Assembly: GCA_040285825.1 (NCBI GenBank)
Contig: JAUPSS010000003.1
Span: 1,178,001 to 1,242,000 of the forward strand
DNA: 64,000 nucleotides
Source: Eukaryota sp. TZLM1-RC
Lineage: Eukaryota > Metamonada: BaSk clade
Direction: 5' to 3'
A program made the position numbers and the translations under genes. Positions 50,166 to 60,528 of the stretch are shown piece by piece (position 1 is the stretch's first letter; every line of letters begins with the position of its first letter). Below the pieces are notes generated by a model that saw nothing but the letters and a program-made list of their open reading frames with translations, did no database searches and was not told where the DNA came from.

Positions 50166-50466
50166 AAGTAGATAATTTTTGTGTATATCAATAAACAATA
50201 TGTTTTTTAAAGAATTTTGGCTTAAATGTGATAAAGTTAGTCAAATCAGGTACTCATTCTTCACGAGAACTTCTCTGGGAAATAAATGTTGTTTGAAAGG
50301 GATTATCAGCACGACGTAGGTTTTCAAAAGTGGTCTGAATGTTGAGAAAATCAGTATTGCTTGTAATCCTTCAAGTTCATTTAAGACTTTTGGAACACTA
50401 TATTTCATTGAACTACAAAAAAAGGCTAAAAAAAGGCTTATAAAATAAGGCTCAGAACTAATGACG

Positions 50467-50910
50467 AAATTCAATGAACCAAGATTTCCTCCACAAAATC
50501 CTGATCTGCTCGTTTCCCCACCATTGCCTCTCTTATTCTATAGAAACACTATGGTGTTCTATGGTGAATTGAAGAGCACCATTGAAAAATATACAATCTC
50601 TTCGATGTTGTTTCTTTAACTGTTCTTCAAATGCCTATTGATTCAGAAATTTTTAGAAATTTTAAAACATAAAATTATTGCATTTCTTGCCACATTAAAA
50701 ACAGTGTCACTAACAGCAGTAGGTAATGAAGAACGACAAGTCTTCAATTTAGGACAATTAAGGATTTGACGTAAGGTGAGCTGTGGTGAATTAGAACAAA
50801 TACGGGTTTCTGTTAACAGAAGATGGTCAATTGGAATATTCAGATATAATTTCATTTCTGTAACAGACGCTTCATTATTAGCACGCCTTTGATATTTGTG
50901 AAACAATTCC
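50467..50910 (-). pseudogene. Non-LTR C-terminal fragment (copy H), EEILVH subfamily
   Basis: The minus-strand frame 50643-50906 has a zinc-finger-like RICSNSPQLTLRQILNCPK followed by RSSLPTAVSDTVF, as in the other copies (HNAVRDV). Farther along, in another frame, it ends KRADQDFVEEILVH and TGA at about 50468-50470. The middle, with the endonuclease-type motif, is deleted. Confidence 0.62.
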
Positions 50911-51018
50911 CAAACAAATCAAACATTGTCACCTTAATTGTAGACTTAATAGTTGGACAAATTTCACAATTCTTTAATAATCCAAAACAATTAACATTAC
51001 CTTCACCACTTCCACAGA

Positions 51019-51534
51019 ATGGTCGTCGAATCTCTTGACACTCTATCTTTCCTGGACCGGAAGTCTCTTGCAGTCCTTTTGGATCATTTTTATGATGCAC
51101 GTTTAAATAAAACTGATATCGATCTTGAGCTTGTTGCCAAGAATGCACCTGACAGTGTTCTAAGTACTGTAGTTCCTGTTCTTACCTCTCTTCTTGAACA
51201 CTTCGAAACTGAAGCTCCTCCAGAAAGTCAGGTCCTTGACATGCTTTTAGAGGCCAAACTGGAGATAAAAACCGCCAAAGTAATTGCCGCGTTTTACCGA
51301 GCTCATCATGGCGACTATAGTGCTGCTCTCTTAGAACCCTTTAGGTTTAGGGATTCATTACAAAGTTTTTCCTGGAGAATTGACATTGAGGGTGATAACC
51401 CCATTGCCAAGGTTCAGTTCAAGGTTAGAGAAGCGGTTAGCGATTCTATTGATGCCGTTACAGCGTCACTTGATGTGGAAACAATAGATCATATCTCGAA
51501 AAAGTTGAATGCATTTGGTGAAGATTTGAATTAA
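51019..51534 (+). CDS. COMM-domain-like protein
   Basis: A 171-residue protein from ATG 51019 to TAA 51532-51534. The N-terminal half is helical (FLDRKSLAVLLDHFYDARLN...). The C-terminal about 70 residues read LQSFSWRIDIEGDNPIAKVQ, then a beta segment, then ETIDHISKKLNAFGEDLN, which fits the COMM domain (L-x-x-F-x-W-R/K start, and an I-x-x-K-L-x-x-F/I final helix). COMMD proteins form the commander complex with CCDC22/CCDC93 and work in endosomal recycling. Which of the ten human paralogues is closest I cannot say. The start codon overlaps a minus-strand retrotransposon frame by chance. Confidence 0.6.
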   Translation: MVVESLDTLSFLDRKSLAVLLDHFYDARLNKTDIDLELVAKNAPDSVLSTVVPVLTSLLEHFETEAPPESQVLDMLLEAKLEIKTAKVIAAFYRAHHGDYSAALLEPFRFRDSLQSFSWRIDIEGDNPIAKVQFKVREAVSDSIDAVTASLDVETIDHISKKLNAFGEDLN

Positions 51535-51672
51535 TACCTTGTACACATAATTATCGTTCCCATATAAATATATTATTACAATTTCTTTGTTTTAATTTAA
51601 CTTTTTAATTTGAAAATATTGTAATAACTAATATTTACAAATGCACAAAACTAGGATACAATAATCAAGCAC

Positions 51673-52410
51673 TTACAATCTTTTAACTTCAGACTTGATA
51701 ACTTCCGCAGTTTCTGCAATGCCCTCCATTAGATTTGATAGAGTCAAGGTGATGTTCCTAAACTCACACCTGATAGACAAGAAAAACAACACTAAAGTAA
51801 ACACCGATAGATATTGCAGAACCGCACAGATTGAACCAACATGCTGGAATTGTATGAAAAAAGGGAGAAACAGATAGGGAAGAACAAAAAAAGGCAACAA
51901 AGCGCAACAATAAAGACGAAACTTATTCCAAAACACAACTGCAGAGGTGCAGGCTGGATTAGAATGTTTCAGAGCCTTAACCTGCTTCCTGGACACAAAT
52001 GTTATTAGGCAAACATTCAACAAAGTACTGAGGAAGAAAGATTGTGCAGCAATGGTATGAATGACAAAAGAATCATAAACGGAAACCATACCAACTAGCA
52101 TCAAGGATATGCCACCAACCACAGATAAGAACTTTATCAGTGATAATATAAGTTGAAACTGAGGAAAAAGGGAGGGAGTACGACTATACGCTATATGAAC
52201 AAACAAAAGACAATTCAGAACAATGACCACACCTCCCAACGTTAGAGATAGACCAAAGACGGAATTAAAAGGAAAACGTCCCCCGCTTTCGCTGATGAAG
52301 ATAATCTTCCCAGAAAACTCATCATAGTAAAGATGAGCGCCCACTAAGCAAAACAGAATAGGTATAGTAGTGACGACAGCACCAAAGGTAGGTAGATGAG
52401 AGAGTCGCAT
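51673..52410 (-). CDS. TMEM150/DRAM (Frag1-like) membrane protein
   Basis: A 245-residue protein from the first ATG (52408-52410). It has six hydrophobic segments: LPTFGAVVTTIPILFCLVGA (about residues 6-25), then about 50-75, 95-115, 120-145, 165-190 and 195-220. The arrangement FISESGGRFPFNSVFGLSLTL and a late ICAVLQYLSVFTLVLFFLSIR match the DRAM/TMEM150/Frag1 family, in which the first loop carries a D/E-x-G...P-E/F signature and the fifth helix A-x-x-QY. Human members act in autophagy (DRAM1) and plasma-membrane phosphoinositide signalling (TMEM150A). A specific role here is unknown. Good frame, no breaks. Confidence 0.7.
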   Translation of the reverse strand: MRLSHLPTFGAVVTTIPILFCLVGAHLYYDEFSGKIIFISESGGRFPFNSVFGLSLTLGGVVIVLNCLLFVHIAYSRTPSLFPQFQLILSLIKFLSVVGGISLMLVGMVSVYDSFVIHTIAAQSFFLSTLLNVCLITFVSRKQVKALKHSNPACTSAVVFWNKFRLYCCALLPFFVLPYLFLPFFIQFQHVGSICAVLQYLSVFTLVLFFLSIRCEFRNITLTLSNLMEGIAETAEVIKSEVKRL

Positions 52411-52582
52411 GTTCAACACAGTGTTCAAGGTATGGTATAAGGTGTTCAGTTATCCAATGGGCTGAAAAGTATACAGTGATCAATGTTACAGATGATGTCT
52501 ATAACAATGAAATAAGTGTCCTTTTTACACTGTAGATCCTTTTTTTTACTGAAATTTCTTCATTTACAAGAACTCTTACTTT

Positions 52583-53370
52583 ATGACTAAACGGAATTCT
52601 ACAAAATTTGGCTGCTTGCATCTTCCACCTGAAAAAGGGCCTAATGCTACTGGTTCAACACTAGATTTGGTCTTCTTCTCCAAAAACTTTTTCTTTTCAA
52701 ACTTAAACAGTATTCCTTTTACTTCTCTTGTTAATCAAACAGATTCTTTTAAGAACTTTTCTTCTTCGGAAATCAGAATTTTACACCTTGACATTGAAAC
52801 TGTTGTACTTGGTGACAAAATATCTGACAAGGACGAAAATTATCTCATTGCTCTTGTTGAAGAAGTAGTGAGCATAACAAAAAACTCTAGGTCCTTTAGT
52901 TCCACTTCCAAAGTTTTTTCTTCAAACAGTCTGAATTTAAATATCTGTATTTGTCAATTTTTAAACAAAATTGTCTCAAAGACCAGTTCGATTCAAACAC
53001 AATGACTTCTGTGTTGTTTGAATCAAAAGATTTACTTTTATCGTTTTTTAAAGAATTTTCCGATTTTGATCCCCACATTGTGAGCGGATTTAATGTTGTT
53101 AAATTTGATTTACCACACACTGAACGGAAAAGTATTGCACTCGAAGTTCCAGTTCAATTCGAGGGAAGTTTTGAATTATCCTAAAAGATTGTAGTGACGA
53201 CAGAGATGAAGTAATTGGAATCATTGGTAGTGAAGCTGAAGTACTGTAGGCTGATAGTTAATGAGTTATTGTCAATAGTTTATGATAAAGCATCTCCATT
53301 ACAGCTCTTACTGTCCAAGTCGTTTGTCAAGTCAAGTCAAATCACTCAATTTGAGTCATTTGACAACACT
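52583..53370 (+). pseudogene. Family-B DNA polymerase exonuclease-domain fragment
   Basis: The frame 52583-53005 contains RILHLDIETV (an Exo I-type D-x-E motif), and after a frameshift near 52970 the frame 52951-53184 has SVLFESKDLLLSFFKEFSDF, DPHIVSGFNVVKFDLPH (an Exo II-type N-x2-3-F-D motif) and then a stop. A further short open stretch follows (LLSIVYDKASPLQLLLSKS, to about 53375). No polymerase domain (DTD, SLYPS) is found. The source could be a cellular polymerase, a Polinton/Maverick or a large DNA virus; the fragment is too small to tell. It is dead. Confidence 0.55.
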
Positions 53371-53375
53371 AGTAC

Positions 53376-53689
53376 AAATCATAAGTAGAAATTAAACAAA
53401 ATTATTACGGAAGCCAAGCCAGTACATGACTTGTAACAAGGACAAGCACAATTGAAGTGCATTACTATTTCCTGGCAAACGGTCTAAGTCCCAATAAGCC
53501 AATAAGATCATCTCTGCTTATGGAATTTTGATACATCCACTATACGTTAGTATTTACTCTATTGCACCTGAAGAAAGAAGTTGAGGCAATACATTTTTCT
53601 AGTTTTTCTATATAGCTACACATCCTCACTTATGTTCCAATACATAAATTATAATCCTTCCAACCACTTTTCACTATTATCTTAGGTTA
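53376..53689. other. Interval without a recognisable gene
   Basis: No open frame of note and no repeat structure seen between the polymerase fragment and the next retrotransposon copy. Confidence 0.3.
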
Positions 53690-54827
53690 AATAGTATGGA
53701 ATAACATAGTGCAGATCAGAACTCCTCAATATTGGATTTGAAAATTGTCTTACCAAAATGAATTGAATTGTTCAAAAAATTTCCAATATATATCAAATTG
53801 GTTGACAATCCATTCAATTATAAAACTTTTCTTTTTCAAATTTTGGTTCATTTTTTCCATGACAATCACAGCGTTGAACACTCACTTCAAGAACTTTCAA
53901 CCAGAAGTTCGGTTTCCTCAAGATCTACATACGCCAAATTGCAGAAACAAATGTTCAAAGTTTTTGAAAATTAGGATTTTACTGTTTGTTCCAGTTTGCT
54001 TGGCTAAGGAAAAGAATTCCGTTTTTGCCAATTAGGTTGATCTGAAGGGAAGTAGCTCGAGTTGACTAATTTCCCAAATTCCAAATGTTTAAGGTCTATT
54101 ATTAAATGATCATCAATTGACAACTGCCCTAAGGATGAGGTGTTTTCTGTGGCCAGGCAGTGTTCCAAACGATTTGATGTGTCGTTGTGGTCATCTTATT
54201 AATTTGAATCATTTATTGAATTGTAAATTAAATATAACATAAAGCTCGATTGTTCATGATGCTGTTAGAGACCAACTTAATGCCTTGTGCAAAAGCCACC
54301 ATATTGAAACTTTTGTAGAACCACTTGTGCGGAAGTTGTCACCTGAAAATGGAGAAGGTAATACCTATAGGAGACGTCGATCTGATTGTTTTAATTATAT
54401 GTAATTCTAATGATGTAATTAAACTAGTTGATGTTGTTATTGGTGATGTTTGCAAAGAATCAGCTGTGTATTTGACTAAAACAGTTGAAATTTCACTTTG
54501 TTGTGCTGAGAAGAGCAAAATGCAGAAGTACAAGGAAATTTTATCTCAACATGGTCATGTCAATAGCATGTAAATACCAACTGGTTCGTTTTGCGGTTTC
54601 TCTTTTTGGTAAAATGGGATATCTGGGATTAAATTTCTTGAAGGTTTCAGATATTTAATAAAGGAAAGAGCAGGAAAAGAGTTGAACTTTAATTTTTGGC
54701 ACAATAGAATTGTTTTCAGTATTCTTAAAGCAATTCCCGAAACTGTTATAATTAGGAATAGAGTATGAAAATCGCACACTTAAAAGATTTTATGATGTTG
54801 ATGCCTGTATTGAGGATATTGAGTTCT
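53690..54827 (+). pseudogene. Decayed non-LTR copy (copy F)
   Basis: Broken frames carry the family blocks in order: LAKEKNSVFAN (about 54000), RMRCFLWPGSV and a CRCGH...HLLNC zinc-finger-like stretch (about 54135-54230), IVHDAVRDQL (about 54250), DVVIGDVCKESA (about 54430), YQLVRFAVSLFG, and the terminus DACIEDIEF with TAG at 54825-54827. It preserves TGG for the tryptophan that is TGA in copy G. It is the host sequence into which copy G inserted. Confidence 0.75.
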
Positions 54828-56912
54828 AGATTGGTGTCCAAAGAATTTTTCAGTCCATTTCAATTTGGAATCAAGACAATTGATGGTGCTTCTTCTGCTG
54901 CTGTTTCGTCGGATGTGTTTTTTAATTCTAGTGATTCTAATTACATCTTCAATTTAGATTTTAAGAATGCTTTCAATTCTGTATCTCGTTCTTCCATTTT
55001 ACCTTTGCTGCAAAAGCATTTTCCTGAAGTTGAGCCTTTTTTCTATTCATTTTATGGAAAATCATCCACATTGGTCTATGAATACTTTGACCTGCTTTCT
55101 TCTTCAGGTGTTAAACAAGGTGATCCACTTGGTCCTTTGTTCTTTTGTCTGGCAATTCATCCATTAATGTGCGAATTGAAAGAAAAATTCCCAGAAATAG
55201 ATATTGTAGCATATATGGATGACATTTCTGTAATTGCTCCTATTACAATTCTGAAACAAATAGCAACTTTTATTCAACAGCGTTATGAAGATATTGGTCT
55301 CTCATTGAATATCTCCAAATGTTTGATTATTGGCCATGAACCAATTGATTTTTTCATTAATGATGTCAATGTCCCCTTTATCAATTATGATCAGTCTGGT
55401 TTTCGTTTTTTGGGTTGTTATCTCGGAAATATTGATGAAGTCAAAGGCCAACTTTCGACTCTGTTGACTCAATTTGGAAATGAATTAGAATCAATAGAAA
55501 ATTTAAATATTGAGAAACATTTGAAATACTTTTTCCTAAAAATCTGTTATTCTGGAAAATTTACTCATATTTTGAGATCAACATCACCATCAATTTCTTT
55601 GGAGTTTTGTCGCATTTTTAATGAACAAAGAACCAATTTTTTAGCAAAATTATTGGAAATTGATGCATCTCAGTTACGAAGCCACATTTTTTGTGGTACA
55701 AATTTTGGTGGTGTTTATTTTCATAAATCAAGCTACCTTTGTAAAGCTGCCTTTATTGGAGGTGGAAAGAATTTTATTTATGAATTTGTGAATCGTTTTC
55801 CTGAAAAAATTCATCTCATTGAAAATTGTGGCAGCTCTTATCTTATTTCATTGCAACAGGAAATTGAAACTGTTTCACCCAATATTTGGGCTAAATGTTT
55901 CCCCTCTGATATTGTGGAACTTCCTTCAAGAAGCTTGCTCTCCTTACCACTGACTTTTGCAAAATTGCAGAAAAAAATCTTGAAAGTTTTAGAAAACTTG
56001 GATTATATTGTACGTCTTAGCTTGGCTAAGGAAAAAATTCCCGTTTTTGCAAACTTTTTGATTGATCTTGAAGACAGTTGTTCAAGTTGCCTAATCTCCC
56101 AAATTCCCAACATTTATAGCCTTCTACTTAATGATCACCAATGGACCACTGCAATGAGAATGAGATGTTTTCTATGACCTTGTTCATTACCAAATGATTT
56201 AGTTTGTCGCTGCAAGAGTGTTGTTACGCTTTCCAATATTTTAAACTGTAAGTATTTTATAACTTATCGCTCAATTGTTCATGACTCAGTTAGTGATCAA
56301 TTATATGCCATGTGCAAAAGTTTCAATATAGAGGCATTTATTGAGCCAGTAGTACGTAAGCTGTCTTCAGATCAAACTGACGATTCCTTTGGTAAAAGAA
56401 GGGCAGATTTAGTAGCTCCAGGGATCGATGGTGTTCTCAATGTTGTAGATGTTGTCTCAGTTGATGTTTGCAAAAATTCTGCTGCTCGTGTAGTGTATTC
56501 CGCTGATTCGCCGTTATCTAACGCCGAAAAAAAGAAGATAAAAAAATATGAAGAACCTCTGGCACAGTGAGGTAGAGTGGAACATGTGAAATATCAGTTT
56601 GTGCCGTTTGCAATTTCTCTTTTTGGCAATATTGGACCTTCAGGCTTGCACTTTTTGGAAAATTTTAAAAAGTGTTACTGAATAGGTCTGGTAAAACAAT
56701 GAACTCCACTTTCTGGTTAAATAGAATTGTTTTTTGCATTTTCAAGTCTATTCCTACAATGATTTCAAAGGCACTTTTAGCTATCGGTGTAGGATATGAA
56801 CGTAGTGCTGTGAGTAGGTTCAGTAATAGTGACGCTTGTTTGGAGGATATTGAATTCTAGATGGTTATTTTTATCTCAATAAATATTCCAGTTTAAAAAA
56901 AAGATTGGTGTC
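54828..56912 (+). mobile_element. 5'-truncated non-LTR retrotransposon with RT (copy G), 11-bp target duplication
   Basis: The insert (54839-56901) ends in an A-rich tail and is flanked by AGATTGGTGTC on both sides (54828-54838, 56902-56912). It is the best preserved copy. RT blocks: NYIFNLDFKNAFNSV (from about 54940), SGVKQGDPLGPLFFCLA (about 55109-55160), VAYMDDISVIAP (YMDD at 55212-55223), SKCLIIGHEP, LCKAAFIGGGK. Then a CRCKS...NILNC zinc finger, the endonuclease-type motif KRRADLVAPG...VVDVVSVDVC (about 56394-56480), LNRIVFCIFKSIP and the end DACLEDIEF (TAG at 56858-56860). In-frame TGA codons at 56175 and 56568 and a frameshift near 56670 break it. An N-terminal zinc finger/Myb region is missing through truncation. 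Confidence 0.88.
54839..56177 (+). CDS. Reverse transcriptase domain of copy G
   Basis: A continuous frame of about 445 codons carries all central RT motifs with an intact YMDD; the frame is open a little farther upstream (to 54765) in copy F sequence by chance. It ends at TGA 56175-56177, where the related copies A and F have TGG (tryptophan, in RCFLW). Truncation removed the N-terminal fingers, so the encoded protein is incomplete. The zinc-finger and endonuclease-type motif that follow in the ORF indicate an RLE-type element (R2/NeSL/CRE-like group) rather than an APE-type LINE; this placement is an inference from motifs. Confidence 0.75.
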
Positions 56913-56925
56913 TATTGTTTTCTTT

Positions 56926-58426
56926 TGTTGGCGCCCTAAGGCTTATATGTTATGATTAGAAAATAGACCAACTTTTTCCTCATTCGCTTTATCTTAACCC
57001 ACTTTTCCAACCTACGGCATCAATATTTATAGGCCATTTAGGTTATAGGTATACCACTTTGATAACACACAGCTTTTCTACAGAGGATGTCTTTAGTAGA
57101 TATCAAGTCAGTCCTTTTCAGCCAAAACACTGACACCGTTAAAACTAACATGCAGGAAGATAACAGGGATGCAATTGGCATACAAACAGTAGTAGTAGGA
57201 GAAGTAGTAGAGATAAGTAAAGTCGAGGACTCGGACTCGAGACCACCCTCCGCCCCTGCTCAAGGAAAACCGATGGAAACAGGCACGGAACCACCTCCCA
57301 CCTCTTCCAAGTCCAAAATAATGGAATCAGGCATGGAACCACCTCCCGCCTCTTCCAAGTAGTAACTTAATGCCACAAAAGGGTTCAAGAACGAAACCAC
57401 CCCCCTCCTCACCAAAAAACGCAAATGTTGGTTCAAGTTCTGAAACTTCGACAGTCCTTCAAGGATATGAAGAACTTCAGTCCGTTTTAGACGAACTGGA
57501 TGACGAAGAGAAAGAACTTCGCCAACATATCATGAAGGATGCGAAGGCTCACCTCGAACCTACAGATTACTGCTCCCTCCTTCATGGAAGCAAATTCCGA
57601 AGACAGGAAAATGACTCCTGTGATGGATTCTAAAAACTCATAACAAGGACACGGAGCATTACCTCGAATCAATGGAATCTTATCCATTCGAGCAGCTCCC
57701 TTCCTTATGGAGCCAAGCACGAGAAAAGTCGACCAAATTCGAGCTTACGAGTTGAAACTCCATCTCCACTATTATTATACTACAATGCAAAGATACGGTC
57801 CTTGCTCCTCTGATATTTTTAGTCGTAAAGCCAGTACTTTAACAACAAAAGACGCCACCTTCAGGTCTCTGAGGTTTGTTACTTTGCTTACTGTTGTTTT
57901 TGATTCAACATAGACCCTGCATAATCATCAGCGAATCCATTCTTCGATTCCATGATACCTTTACTAAACGACACTACCACCTTTCTCGTTTACGAAAAAG
58001 GGAAGAAGCAGAACATCTTTATGTAGCAACTAAAACATACACAACAAAGAATTCAAACACACAGATCTTGGAACGAGGCCGTTTTCAGTTATTGCTGACT
58101 ACCTTATACTAACATTGTTCTGGGAGAGTCATAGCACATCAATTGTCGATCTTAAAAATGTTAAACCCAGTGTTTGTGTGAAATCCAATCACTACAAAGA
58201 TAATTGTATACAATAGAAAACATTAGAATTTAATATTTAGTTCCTAGTATTCATAGTTATTTAGTTATTTGTTATAGTTTTGTTTCATATTCATATAAGC
58301 TGATTTATTTTGAAAAAGGGAAGAAGCAGTGTTGGCGCCCTAAGGCTTATATGTTATGATTAGAAAATAAATCAACTTTTTCCTATTTCGCTTTATCTTA
58401 ACCCACTTTTCCAACCTACGGCATCA
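56926..58426 (+). mobile_element. Non-autonomous short-LTR retroelement, internally deleted
   Basis: The LTRs at 56926-57022 (97 bp) and 58331-58426 (96 bp) both start TGTTGGCGCCCTAAGG and end CTACGGCATCA and differ at four positions plus one indel. Flanks read CTTT on both sides (56922-56925, 58427-58430), a 4-bp target duplication. The interior of about 1.3 kb contains gag-like frames but no RT or integrase, so pol has been lost. The purine run GAAAAAGGGAAGAAGCAG just before the 3' LTR is a polypurine tract; the same 18 bp also occur at about 57996, which may mark a deletion or duplication junction. Movement would need proteins from a relative. Confidence 0.85.
57087..57633 (+). CDS. Gag-like frames of the short-LTR element
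   Basis: Frame 57087-57362 (91 codons) starts MSLVDIKSVLFSQNTD and contains two copies of a P/S-rich 16-residue repeat (MESGMEPPPASSK type). It ends at TAG, and a second frame, 57370-57633, continues with a helical acidic segment (YEELQSVLDELDDEEKELRQ). They resemble the disordered start of a gag protein. No zinc knuckle is visible. Gag identity is inferred from position after the 5' LTR. Confidence 0.45.
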
Positions 58427-59640
58427 CTTTGAAGAATAATTAACTTGTTTTCAATAAATACACTCACCTATTCTAATTTATCCAGGTAGTTACTATAATT
58501 TTCTTATCACTATTCTTATTTAATCAATAATATTGAGGTTTCAATTAAAAACAAAAACAAGTGCAAATTCCATAGTAGTAGAATGATGTATGTCCTGAGG
58601 AATATTTAATCGAGGATGATAATTATCCACGATTCTACATTTCCAACAATCGTTCAACACTAAATCCGTTCTTCTTTCTTCAATAATAGATGTTGCTGTT
58701 GAGCTATATTTTGTGTTTGAGACGATTGATCACAAGCTTCTCAACAACTGCTTTAGTTACCTTGTCGGTTGTTGCGTTGTCAACAAAATTATTTTGGATC
58801 AAGATTCTTTTAAACAAATTTCTTGATTTTCATCAGCTTGGTTTTGATTGGGCCCTATTCTTTAATTGTGGCTTTTCTTTCGTCAAATGAAGCATATGCC
58901 ATATGAATTACTTAAAGATGTCAAAGTTCAAAAATTCTATGAATTTGAAATTTCATTTAATAAAGAAATCAAATATTTCACATTATACATTAGCAACACA
59001 AACTGTTGCCTGATGAGCAGCAAACATTCGTTTAAATTGTTATGTTCGATGAAGTTCTATATTTTGCAGTAAACTTCGAACATCGAGTGCTTTTTGTGGC
59101 ATAATTTCGTAATTCTATTATGGGAATTTACACCACAAAAATTGATCAGAATTGGTCAGAAAACAAAACGTTTTTGAATATCAGAGAACACCAAAAAACT
59201 TTCAGCTGCTCCTAAACATTTAGTCCACAAAACACCAGACAACGCTATTTCGACGTGCAATGCATCTGACCAGGGACTGGAATTTATTTTATTTTATTGC
59301 CAAGCTCAATTTCAGGAAAATAAATTATTGTTATTGCAGATTGTTCTTTTATCCCAAAGAATTGCCAGAATTCACAAAACAATGATTGCATCAAATTTTG
59401 CGACATCAAAGCAGAACTATGATACAAGGGAAATGAATTTCCAAATTTTGTTTAGTTGATAGAAAGGCCCGTTGTTTGAACTCTTAGACGTTGTGTAATA
59501 ACCAGATACTAATCTGATTTATTGCAAAATATTGCGTTTTTCAAAAAAATAATAACTGTAACATATTTTATTGCAATAATTGCTATTGCAATTATTTAAT
59601 TCCAGTTGACCAAACTCGCTTTTATTCACTAATATTGCAT
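58427..59640. other. Interval without a supported gene
   Basis: AT-rich. A short minus-strand stretch near 58690-58810 (NNFVDNATTDKVTKAVVEKL) is protein-like, but I cannot place it. Other open frames up to 68 codons look random. Confidence 0.3.
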
Positions 59641-59644
59641 TCGC

Positions 59645-59971
59645 ATGCACCCCAAGTTACTACTGCTGCTACTTCTTTTCACCTACACTGTTTCTGCCAC
59701 CACACTCTATCAGGTCCAGATTCGCAATCGTGGTCTTTCATCGCTCAATTACAAGTCATATTCCACTACTGGACGTTGGGACAGTCCTCCTGCCACACGT
59801 ATTCTGCCATTGACCTTTTCCAACGCCATTTCTACTGGAACATGGAGTCATGTTAAATATAAACAAGGAGCTTATGTCTCTTGGGGAGACCGTGGATGTT
59901 CATGTGATGGGTGTGGCTGTTCCGTTAGTCAAAAATCTGAAACTTCTTGGGTTGTGGATTTCAAGTGCTAG
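59645..59971 (+). CDS. Small secreted cysteine-containing protein
   Basis: A 108-residue protein from ATG 59645 to TAG 59969-59971. It begins with a strong signal peptide (MHPKLLLLLLLFTYTVSA, likely cut before TTLYQV). The mature part of about 90 residues is beta-rich and polar, with aromatic-glycine spacing (STTGRWDSPP, GTWSHVKYKQGAYVSWGD), and ends with a cysteine cluster CSCDGCGC plus one last-position cysteine. It has no other membrane segment, so it is probably exported. I do not recognise the family. A possible poly(A) signal AATAAA lies at about 60012. The gene stands alone among relics. Confidence 0.6.
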   Translation: MHPKLLLLLLLFTYTVSATTLYQVQIRNRGLSSLNYKSYSTTGRWDSPPATRILPLTFSNAISTGTWSHVKYKQGAYVSWGDRGCSCDGCGCSVSQKSETSWVVDFKC

Positions 59972-60241
59972 ACATATGAACTTACCCCTAAATATTTTGA
60001 AGTAATTTGGAATAAAATGTGATGTCATGACGTGATGTTTGATTTTTCATTAGAACGATTTTATTTTCAATAAGATAAGTCTTTTTAATATATCAAAGAC
60101 ATAGTTTCTTGCAGCACTAAGACTATCCTTGGTTTGTGTTTCAATTATCCTGTTGTTTTTGTTAAAACTTTATAAAGAAAATCATCCAGGTGTTTTTGAT
60201 CCTCTATGCACATTATTTAACATTTTTAACAGACACATCTT

Positions 60242-60448
60242 TTGGATGAACAGGTTGAAAAAGAATTAATCAATTTTATTGATTTAATTGGACAACATTT
60301 AGGTCATCAAACCATTATTATTGGGTTCAATGTATTCCAATGGTTAGAAATACTGTCCAATAATAGACATTATGGCAATGATCTTCAATGGAATCATTTA
60401 ATTAATTATATGTTTATGATTTACTGTCAAAACCAACTTATTAATTAA
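60242..60448 (+). pseudogene. Short fragment resembling the Exo II region of family-B DNA polymerase
   Basis: Open for 68 codons: EKELINFIDLIGQHLGHQTI then IIIGFNVFQWLEILSNNRHY. The E-x-x-LI...F-x-x-I...IIIGFN pattern resembles the Exo II block of family-B polymerases (compare DPHIVSGFNVVKFD at 53.1 kb). The aspartate after GFN is absent. No other domain is present. Tentative. Confidence 0.25.
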
Positions 60449-60528
60449 TTGACATGAGAACTTTCCATGTTCAGTTCAGCCAAGTTACTAGTTTGTAACT
60501 TGAATCACATAATTGAAATGGCATAATA

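Noticed and set aside
58690-58890. A reverse-transcriptase-like phrase (FETIDHKLLNNCFSYL) near 58.7 kb
   Set aside because: The resemblance to the AFDTIDH motif of CR1/jockey RTs is a single short block with no second RT motif nearby; likely chance.
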